Below the pieces are notes generated by a model. That model did no database searches. It had not been told where the DNA came from and saw only the letters and a list, made by a program, of their open reading frames with translations. DNA of 6,840 nucleotides from an uncultured Bacilli bacterium (GTDB lineage: Bacteria; Bacillota_I; Bacilli_A; RF39; UBA660). Where the stretch lies: contig CAKOXC010000021.1 in NCBI GenBank assembly GCA_934129945.1, forward strand, positions 1 to 6,840, in the 5' to 3' direction. Both the position numbers and the translations under genes were made by a program. Below, piece after piece: positions 1 to 5,813 of the stretch (position 1 is the stretch's first letter; each line of letters begins with the position of its first letter).

Positions 1-47
1 ACAGTTACTAAACTAGCTATTACTGGGATTATTACTTTCTTTTTCAT
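1..47 (-). CDS. N-terminus of a probable secreted or lipoprotein-type protein (partial)
   Basis: An ATG at 47-45 opens a frame that runs off the left edge. The 15 complete codons read MKKKVIIPVIASLVT, three lysines followed by a hydrophobic stretch, which is the usual start of a signal peptide or N-terminal membrane anchor. An AGGTGG ribosome binding site lies 9 bases upstream of the ATG, a good distance, which makes this start credible. The gene follows the divIVA-like gene after a terminator and has its own possible promoter, so it is probably a separate unit. Too little is visible to name a function, and a lipobox cannot be checked because the sequence ends first. Confidence 0.6.
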   Translation of the reverse strand, partial: MKKKVIIPVIASLVT

Positions 48-75
48 ATTGTCTATCCACCTATTCTATATTTTT

Positions 76-105
76 ATATTAACATTTATTCATAGAACTT
101 GTCTA
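76..105 (-). promoter_or_regulatory. Possible promoter for the partial gene at the left edge
   Basis: A TAGACA (105-100) and a TAATAT (81-76) are separated by 18 bases and lie about 30 bases upstream of the start codon at 47. Both boxes are near-consensus for the housekeeping sigma factor, but in DNA this AT-rich such matches occur by chance. The position, just after a terminator and before a gene with a good ribosome binding site, is the main support. Confidence 0.35.
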
Positions 106-117
106 TACTATGTCAGT

Positions 118-143
118 AAAAAAATAACACTTTTGTGTTATTT
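118..143 (-). terminator. Rho-independent terminator of sepF-divIVA
   Basis: On the minus strand, ATAACAC pairs with GTGTTAT around an AAAA loop, extended by two A-T pairs at the base, and runs into seven T residues (124-118). The stem begins inside the TAA stop codon of the divIVA-like gene (144-142), so translation termination and transcription termination almost coincide. Confidence 0.85.
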
Positions 144-567
144 AATAGTCTTCTCCAATACTTTCAATTGCTTCTAATTCTGATTCAATGGCTTGACGCA
201 ATTTTCTTTTAAATAGAGCTGTTCTTCTTCTTAATTCTTCTGAGTCATGTTCTATTTTATCAGCTCTAATTAAAGCCTCATTAACAATTCTAGACGCGTT
301 TTTCTTAGCTTCATCAACAATTTGTCTATATTCGTCTTTTGCTAATTTTTTTATTTGATTAGACGCATCTTCTGCAACTAGTATAGCTTTGTTAAATGAA
401 CCTTGCATTTCTTTATATTTTTCAATTTGTTCTAACAATCTTTTATTTTCATCATTTACTTCTTTTAAATTGTTTAACATTGATTCATATTCTTTAGCTA
501 CTTCTTTTACAAAAATATTAACGTCCTGTTTATTGTAACCATAAAGGCTTGTTCCAAATTTTTTCAT
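142..567 (-). CDS. divIVA: DivIVA-domain protein
   Basis: A 141-residue coiled-coil protein. Residues 4-22, including LYGYNKQDVNIFV, match the N-terminal DivIVA signature (F...GY...eVd.Fl), the part that in known DivIVA proteins binds curved membrane at septa and poles. From about residue 25 to 135 the sequence is charged and heptad-like, with long runs of E, K and R and no proline, as expected for a parallel coiled coil. It ends in an acidic tail. Length is in the range of short DivIVA/GpsB-type proteins and below the ~160-200 residues of typical DivIVA. The ATG at 567 follows a GGTGGTGAG ribosome binding site. It lies 20 bp after sepF, so the two are almost certainly co-transcribed. Likely role: organising division or polar wall growth. 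It could instead be a GpsB-like paralogue; the domain is more certain than the exact orthology. Confidence 0.85.
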   Translation of the reverse strand: MKKFGTSLYGYNKQDVNIFVKEVAKEYESMLNNLKEVNDENKRLLEQIEKYKEMQGSFNKAILVAEDASNQIKKLAKDEYRQIVDEAKKNASRIVNEALIRADKIEHDSEELRRRTALFKRKLRQAIESELEAIESIGEDY

Positions 568-587
568 GACTCACCACCATTAAAATA

Positions 588-995
588 TTACCAATCTATA
601 TTTTCGGTACTACTATTTTTACTCTTTTCACTATCATCAGTTATTTTACCTTGAATGTTAACATTCTTAGGTGTACATAAATAAATACCTACACCTATTT
701 TTTGCATTTTTCCACCTATTGAGTAAATACATCCACTTAAAAAATCAATGATTCTTTTTGCTTGATCTGATGTAACTCTTTTAAGATTAACAACTACACT
801 ATTTCTGTTTTTTAAATGGTCTGCTATTTGTTGTGCCTCTGAATAAGCTCGTGGTTCTAAAAGAATCATTTTATTTCCTGTTTTATCTGCCTCTTTTAAT
901 GCATCATCTTCAGAAATTGAATAATATTCATCTTCAGTACCAACTAAATTTTCTTCTTCATCAGCAAATAATTTTTTTAATTTATTTAACGCCAT
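588..995 (-). CDS. sepF: Cell division protein SepF
   Basis: A 135-residue SepF. The first ten residues, MALNKLKKLF, form the short amphipathic helix that anchors SepF to the membrane. An acidic linker (13-35) leads to the SepF core at about 42-115, with LLEPRAYSEAQQIADHL, then VVVNLKRVTSDQAKRIIDFL and IGGKMQKIGVGIYLCTP as the characteristic segments. The 20-residue tail is polar and probably disordered. SepF polymerises and ties FtsZ filaments to the membrane alongside or instead of FtsA. The ATG at 995 has a strong GGAGG site 7 bases upstream, and a promoter lies 40 bp upstream, so sepF heads the sepF-divIVA unit. In Bacillus the order is sepF-ylmG-ylmH-divIVA; here the two intermediate genes are absent. 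Confidence 0.93.
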   Translation of the reverse strand: MALNKLKKLFADEEENLVGTEDEYYSISEDDALKEADKTGNKMILLEPRAYSEAQQIADHLKNRNSVVVNLKRVTSDQAKRIIDFLSGCIYSIGGKMQKIGVGIYLCTPKNVNIQGKITDDSEKSKNSSTENIDW

Positions 996-1026
996 AATTA
1001 TTCCTCCATCACATTTACCCTATCTT

Positions 1027-1072
1027 ACTTAATAATTTTATCAAAGAATTAATGACTTTGCAATTATTAAGT
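1027..1072. repeat. Inverted repeat spanning the sepF promoter
   Basis: The arms ACTTAATAATT (1027-1037) and AATTATTAAGT (1062-1072) are perfect 11-base inverted copies 24 bases apart. A second, nearly concentric pair, CAAAG (1042-1046) and CTTTG (1056-1060), lies inside. The outer arms overlap the -10 and -35 boxes of the sepF promoter, so the repeat could be an operator. The arms are almost pure A/T, so chance is a real alternative. Confidence 0.45.
1035..1063 (-). promoter_or_regulatory. Promoter of sepF-divIVA
   Basis: TTGCAA (1063-1058) and TAAAAT (1040-1035) are separated by exactly 17 bases, and a TG one base before the -10 box gives an extended -10. Transcription would start near 1028, leaving a leader of about 33 bases that carries the GGAGG ribosome binding site of sepF. 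It lies directly downstream of the glyQS terminator, as expected for a new transcription unit. Confidence 0.7.
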
Positions 1073-1073
1073 T

Positions 1074-1111
1074 AAAAAAAAGCTAATATTTAACAAAATA
1101 ATTAGCTTTTT
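1074..1111 (-). terminator. Rho-independent terminator of the LOG-glyQS operon
   Basis: AAAAAGCTAAT (1111-1101) pairs perfectly with ATTAGCTTTTT (1087-1077). The intervening bases can pair further as TATTT with AAATA around TGTT if one T is bulged. A run of eight T residues (1081-1074) completes it. It lies 17 bp after the glyQS stop codon. The A-rich left arm would also give a weak terminator on the plus strand, but no plus-strand gene needs it. Confidence 0.9.
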
Positions 1112-1128
1112 ATAGTTTAATTTACTTA

Positions 1129-2508
<1,380 letters not shown>

Positions 2509-2510
2509 TT

Positions 2511-3068
2511 TTATCTCCTTCTTTCACTAAATTTAATTTTTTCATATAATTCTATAAACTCTTCTTTGTTATTGGCAATGTCGTACATTTCTTTAATTGA
2601 TTCTCCTACAAAATTATTTTCTATAAAGGAATCATACATTTTATAAAAATATTCAAAAAAATTATTTTCATCATAAATGATTATTGGTTTATTAACATCA
2701 TTTGAACGTTTTTCTTCAATATATGAAGTAAGTTCTGAAATAGTTCCAGGTCCTCCTGGTAAACATACTATTAAATCGGCATTTTCAAACATTCTTTGTT
2801 TCATTTCAAAAGTTGTATTACAAATATGGTGTTTTGCCTGATTTAAATTTTTTAAATCTTCAATATAAGGTCTAGTTGTAAAAGCATAAATATTACAATT
2901 ATTTTTCTTAAATTCATCATAACAAATACCCATCATTGAAGTTGAAGCTGCCCCAAAAATTAAATTATCACCATTGGTTGCTAAATAATGTGAAATATTT
3001 CTTGCAACACTTTTGTAATAATCATCAATTTCATCTCTTGATGAAGATATTATTAAAACATCCAACAT
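2511..3068 (-). CDS. LOG-family Rossmann-fold protein (possible nucleotide 5'-monophosphate phosphoribohydrolase)
   Basis: A 185-residue cytosolic protein of the LOG ('lysine decarboxylase-like') family, whose characterised members remove the ribose phosphate from nucleoside 5'-monophosphates. The core signature is ADLIVCLPGGPGTISELTSYIEE, with the PGGxGTxxE motif at 104-112 and the catalytic Glu112. In the usual upstream M-x-x-R-K-x-x-M motif, the segment here reads TFEMKQRM: Lys90 and Met93 fit, but the expected Arg appears to be Met89, so activity is uncertain. I place the start at the third of three tandem start codons (GTG-ATG-ATG, 3074-3066), because the AAAGGAG site at 3080-3074 overlaps the GTG and is only 2 bases from the first ATG. 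The gene is first after the T-box leader. Its last codons (Arg-Arg-Arg-stop) also form the glyQS ribosome binding site. The true substrate is unknown. Confidence 0.8.
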   Translation of the reverse strand: MLDVLIISSSRDEIDDYYKSVARNISHYLATNGDNLIFGAASTSMMGICYDEFKKNNCNIYAFTTRPYIEDLKNLNQAKHHICNTTFEMKQRMFENADLIVCLPGGPGTISELTSYIEEKRSNDVNKPIIIYDENNFFEYFYKMYDSFIENNFVGESIKEMYDIANNKEEFIELYEKIKFSERRR

Positions 3069-3073
3069 CATCA

Positions 3074-3080
3074 CTCCTTT
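3074..3080 (-). promoter_or_regulatory. Ribosome binding site that sets the LOG start
   Basis: AAAGGAG sits directly against GTG-ATG-ATG. The GTG shares its first G with the site, the first ATG is 2 bases away and the second is 5 bases away, so the second ATG (3068) is the best-spaced start. Confidence 0.7.
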
Positions 3081-3207
3081 AAAATAAAAAACTTCTAAAA
3101 AATCTATAGGGACGAAAATAAATTCCGCGGTTCCACCCTAATTATTCTTAGAAGAATCACTTTCTTTTATATAACTCCGAGTTTTCCAGGCTCATCAACG
3201 TTTGTAT
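3081..3207 (-). promoter_or_regulatory. T-box riboswitch leader (glycyl-tRNA responsive)
   Basis: The minus strand carries the T-box consensus AGGGTGGAACCGCGGA at 3139-3124. It can fold into the standard antiterminator: TAGGG (3140-3136) pairs with CCCTA (3111-3107), with the TGGAACCGCGG bulge that binds the free CCA end of uncharged tRNA. Immediately 5' is a small Stem III, ATTCT/AGAAT around TCTA (3157-3144), preceded by the purine-rich GAAAGTG linker. The downstream operon contains glyQS, so the ligand should be uncharged tRNA(Gly). The 5' boundary is set from the predicted start of transcription near 3207. With that start there is room for only about 35 bases before CTCGGAGTTAT, far too few for a normal Stem I with specifier loop and distal loops. 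The T-box core is certain; the architecture of the 5' part is not. Confidence 0.88.
3086..3154 (-). terminator. T-box-associated attenuator hairpin
   Basis: CTTCTAAGAA (3154-3145) pairs with TTTTTTAGAAG (3102-3092, one G-T pair) and is followed by six T, an A and four more T. The antiterminator helix TAGGG/CCCTA is nested within this stem. This is the only terminator-like structure between the T-box and the LOG gene. No second copy of GGGACG lies downstream to compete for CGTCCCTA as in the Bacillus glyQS leader. Its 5' arm instead overlaps Stem III, so those two helices exclude one another. It may also stop read-through from the upstream operon, which has no other terminator. Confidence 0.6.
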
Positions 3208-3213
3208 GAACTT

Positions 3214-3242
3214 ATTATAAAATATTTTATTTAACTTTACAA
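3214..3242 (-). promoter_or_regulatory. Promoter of the T-box-LOG-glyQS operon
   Basis: TTGTAA (3242-3237) and a perfect TATAAT (3219-3214) are separated by exactly 17 bases. It begins 14 bp after the stop codon of the NlpC/P60 gene and predicts a transcript starting near 3207. If real, it fixes the T-box leader at about 135 bases and excludes a full-size Stem I. Confidence 0.75.
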
Positions 3243-3255
3243 GACATTTTAAAAT

Positions 3256-4392
3256 CTAATACCACATATTTGTAAGATATCCATCCTTTTTATAGACGTT
3301 ATCCATTAACATAATATGCGTAAACGTATTTTTTAACTTAACTGTATTATATTTATTTAATACGACGCCTTTAAATTGTGGCAAACTCTCTGCTACATAG
3401 TAATTTAATTCATTATCTATTCCAGCAATTATTGCCATATGTCCAGAGTACGCTATTAAATCTCCAACTTTTACATCTTTAGAAAATAATAATTCATCAG
3501 TAATTTTTGTTTTTATACCTAAATCATATAAATCGTCATTTCTACTAAGAATATTTCCTGCTCCATTATCACCTACATCAAATCCACCATTTAATAATAC
3601 CCATGATATAAAGCCACTACAATCAAATCCATTTGGATATTTCACTTTAGGCACAAAGTTGTATCCGGGTTCATCTTCAAATTGCATTATTTTACATCCC
3701 CATGATCCAGGCCCTGTAAATTTATTACTTATATTTTTATATTTCCCCTTGCTTAAATAAAGTCCTTTATGATAATATCTACCTTCACCGTCAACTTTTT
3801 TTATTGAACCATAGTTGTTAAGTCTGCCATTTTCATAAAAGTAAGGAATTCGATAACTAAATTCTAATGTTAAAAATCTAGCAGCAGCTACTACTCCTGC
3901 TCTTGTTTTAAACCCATCAGTATTTACTCTATCTTCTAGAGTTTTATCCAAGATTTCATTTTCTTCATCACTAAATTGATTGCAAGAAATAAACTTTTTA
4001 CTTTTATCAAACATTTCTTTTGATTGTTCAATTCCATTTACAACATAAATCCTACCATTAAAGCAATTAAAATTTTTTATTTCAATAGAAAAATCTGTAT
4101 ATCCAATATTTTTAGCAACAATCTCATTATTTTCAATACTAACTATGTCAGGATTAACAATATTAATTTTATATTGAACATTATTAGGGTTATCAATTTC
4201 TAAGTTTATTTTAGAATTAAGTGACACGTAATATTCTGTCTTTTTTAACATGAAGTTATAATTAGCTATTATTTTTTCAACTACGTAAGCCTTTTTTACA
4301 TGTATTCTTTTATAATATGTAATTATTAAAGTCCCTACTGATAAAGATACTACTAAAACTATTATTAAATATATTCTTTTTACTCTTTCCAT
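3256..4392 (-). CDS. Membrane-anchored BIG2-like and NlpC/P60-type cell-wall hydrolase
   Basis: A 378-residue protein with a basic N-terminus (MERVKR), one membrane segment at about 7-27, and the rest predicted outside the cell. Residues ~52-107 resemble a bacterial Ig-like BIG2 domain, ending in the typical NNEIVAKNIGYTDFSIEIKN. A middle region (~140-235) contains RAGVVAAARFLTLEF and WGCK, which I do not assign. The C-terminal ~110 residues look like NlpC/P60: FDCSGFISWVLLNGG with nucleophile Cys258, and SGHMAIIAG with His318. The third polar residue is not clear (Glu335 in VAES is a candidate). Such enzymes cut peptidoglycan stem peptides or related amides. I choose the ATG at 4392: an AGGA 8 bases upstream supports it, whereas a TTG at 4410 in the same frame has only a weak site and would overlap recO. 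The gene starts 10 bp after the recO stop and is in the same operon. Substrate is unproven. Confidence 0.8.
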   Translation of the reverse strand: MERVKRIYLIIVLVVSLSVGTLIITYYKRIHVKKAYVVEKIIANYNFMLKKTEYYVSLNSKINLEIDNPNNVQYKINIVNPDIVSIENNEIVAKNIGYTDFSIEIKNFNCFNGRIYVVNGIEQSKEMFDKSKKFISCNQFSDEENEILDKTLEDRVNTDGFKTRAGVVAAARFLTLEFSYRIPYFYENGRLNNYGSIKKVDGEGRYYHKGLYLSKGKYKNISNKFTGPGSWGCKIMQFEDEPGYNFVPKVKYPNGFDCSGFISWVLLNGGFDVGDNGAGNILSRNDDLYDLGIKTKITDELLFSKDVKVGDLIAYSGHMAIIAGIDNELNYYVAESLPQFKGVVLNKYNTVKLKNTFTHIMLMDNVYKKDGYLTNMWY

Positions 4393-4402
4393 TCTTTTTT
4401 TC

Positions 4403-5137
4403 CTAACCAATCTTATTTAAATCTTCTAAAAATTTTTTACTTTTTAAATATAACCCTGTGTATCTATCATAATATCTATTTAAGAAATAATTTATTTCAT
4501 ATTTAGAATTATCATTTATATTTATAGAACTAATACTTTTTATATCAACAGCATTATACATTCTAATTAATTTTATTGCTTTTAAACTAACCATTTTCTC
4601 ATTAGTATAGCACTTATTACAAATAAATCCTCCACTATCACCATCTAATGTTATTATATTTTTAGTACTACCACAATTAACACATTCATTAAGATTTAAT
4701 TCTATTCCTAAATATTTTAAATATTGTAGTTCTATTATATTTGTAATTATTAAGGGATCAATATTACTATCTATTTTTATTAACGAATTAATAAAAAGTT
4801 CATATATATTTTCATCAAATTCCATTTTGGTAATTTGATGTGTTAATTCAGTCAAATAATTAGCATAAGCAATTAAAAGTATATCTTGTTTTATATTATT
4901 AAATGAATTAATTAAATCAACGTCTTTTAAAGTAGATAATTTGTCTTCTTTATAATAAATATAAAAGCAACCATAAGTAAGTGGCATAGTAAGTGCTCTT
5001 AAACTATTTTTCATAGATTTAGCACCTTTACACATTATTCCAACTATCCCTTTTTCTTTTGTTAAAACATTTATAATTTTTGATGTTTCTCCATAAGGAG
5101 TTTCATTTAATATTATTCCTTCTAATTTTGTTATCAT
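4403..5137 (-). CDS. recO: DNA repair protein RecO
   Basis: A 244-residue RecO, which works with RecF and RecR to load RecA onto SSB-coated single-stranded DNA and to anneal complementary strands. The N-terminal OB-fold starts in the typical way (MITKLEGIILNETPYGETSK, then LTKEKGIVGIMCKGAK). The helical C-terminal half contains a four-cysteine zinc site, C152-x2-C155 and C173-x2-C176, as in many Firmicutes RecO proteins. Length is normal. The ATG at 5137 lies 35 bases inside the end of the PAP2 gene, and its AGAGG ribosome binding site is formed by codons of that gene, so coupled translation is likely. In many Firmicutes recO lies next to glyS; here it lies one transcription unit upstream of it. 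Confidence 0.93.
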   Translation of the reverse strand: MITKLEGIILNETPYGETSKIINVLTKEKGIVGIMCKGAKSMKNSLRALTMPLTYGCFYIYYKEDKLSTLKDVDLINSFNNIKQDILLIAYANYLTELTHQITKMEFDENIYELFINSLIKIDSNIDPLIITNIIELQYLKYLGIELNLNECVNCGSTKNIITLDGDSGGFICNKCYTNEKMVSLKAIKLIRMYNAVDIKSISSININDNSKYEINYFLNRYYDRYTGLYLKSKKFLEDLNKIG

Positions 5138-5744
5138 TTTTGTTACCTCTGTTTATATATTTTTCAAATATTTCTAAATCATTTGCTATTAATATTATAG
5201 CTATAGAAATTAATATAGCACCTATTATATCAGTAAAATAATGAACTCCTAAATATATTCTAGAAATACCAACTAATAAAATTATAATAATCTCAAGTGA
5301 AGTTATAAGATATTTTTTTGTCGAATATTTTTTTACTATATAATTTCCAATTAAATATGTTATGATGCATGCTGCCATTGTATGTCCACTAGGAAAGCTA
5401 TAAGTATTTTCAATTACTAATGATAAATCACTTGGCCTTGGTCTTCTAAAAATAATTTTTATAATATTATTTATTAATGCTTCACTAAGCATCATAAGAA
5501 TTACATAGTATGAATACTTTCTATTTTTTAAAATTATAAGAAATATGATGCAATAAATTATGATTGCATAAGTTGAAAATAAGAAGCTAATTATTTTAAA
5601 AAAGTTATCACAAAAAGGACTTCTTAATTTAATTATAATATTGTAAATATAAGAATCTATAGCAATAGTACAATTTTTTAAAGCTATTATACCTACCAAA
5701 ATTGAAATACAAAATAAAAAAAATGCTAATAATTTTTTCTTCAC
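5103..5744 (-). CDS. PAP2-family membrane phosphatase
   Basis: A 213-residue integral membrane protein with about six hydrophobic segments (roughly 5-23, 50-72, 78-93, 120-136, 146-160 and 172-187). All three phosphatidic acid phosphatase type 2 motifs are intact: K96-x6-R103-P104, P118-S-G-H121, and S161-R162-x5-H168-x3-D172. His121 and His168 are the expected catalytic residues, facing the outer side. Family members dephosphorylate undecaprenyl pyrophosphate (BcrC-like), phosphatidylglycerol phosphate or other lipid phosphates; the sequence alone does not decide. The start is a GTG at 5744. The upstream GGATGTGAT differs at one base from the ideal GGAGGTGAT and is well spaced. The tail is hydrophilic and basic, and its last 11 codons overlap recO. 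It heads the PAP2-recO-NlpC/P60 operon. Confidence 0.88.
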   Translation of the reverse strand: MKKKLLAFFLFCISILVGIIALKNCTIAIDSYIYNIIIKLRSPFCDNFFKIISFLFSTYAIIIYCIIFLIILKNRKYSYYVILMMLSEALINNIIKIIFRRPRPSDLSLVIENTYSFPSGHTMAACIITYLIGNYIVKKYSTKKYLITSLEIIIILLVGISRIYLGVHYFTDIIGAILISIAIILIANDLEIFEKYINRGNKNDNKIRRNNIK

Positions 5745-5769
5745 AATATCACATCCATATTCATTAACA

Positions 5770-5775
5770 ATTATA
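5770..5775 (-). promoter_or_regulatory. Possible -10 box for the PAP2-recO operon
   Basis: A perfect TATAAT lies 25 bases before the GTG start of the PAP2 gene, in the short gap after the preceding terminator, which is where a promoter is needed. No -35 box fits: the closest, TTGTAA at 5802-5797, is 21 bases away and lies inside the terminator hairpin. Confidence 0.4.
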
Positions 5776-5786
5776 CTATAAAATGC

Positions 5787-5813
5787 AAAAAAAATCTTAC
5801 AAATGTAAGATTT
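5787..5813 (-). terminator. Rho-independent terminator of the FGE-like gene
   Basis: AATCTTAC (5812-5805) and GTAAGATT (5800-5793) form a perfect 8-bp stem with an ATTT loop, extended by an A-T pair and followed by a T run to 5787. The 5' arm starts within the TAA stop codon of the FGE-like gene (5814-5812). The size and placement are nearly the same as the terminator at 118-143, so this looks like the ordinary style of this genome. Confidence 0.88.

Noticed and set aside
3069..3074. GTG (3074) or first ATG (3071) as the LOG start
   Set aside because: The ribosome binding site overlaps the GTG and is only 2 bases from the first ATG; the second ATG at 3068 is better spaced.
3200..3211. GTTCAT (3211-3206) pairing with ATGAGC (3195-3190) as a leader hairpin
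   Set aside because: Part of it lies upstream of the predicted transcript start and it includes a G-T pair; not reliable enough to list as a helix.
4390..4410. TTG at 4410 as the start of the NlpC/P60 protein
   Set aside because: It would overlap recO by 8 bases with only a weak ribosome site. The ATG at 4392 has AGGA at 8 bases and leaves a normal basic-plus-hydrophobic anchor.
5793..5812. Hairpin after the FGE-like gene as independent proof of a retrohoming cruciform
   Set aside because: It is followed by a T tract and overlaps the stop codon exactly like the terminator of divIVA at 118-143, so an ordinary terminator explains it.
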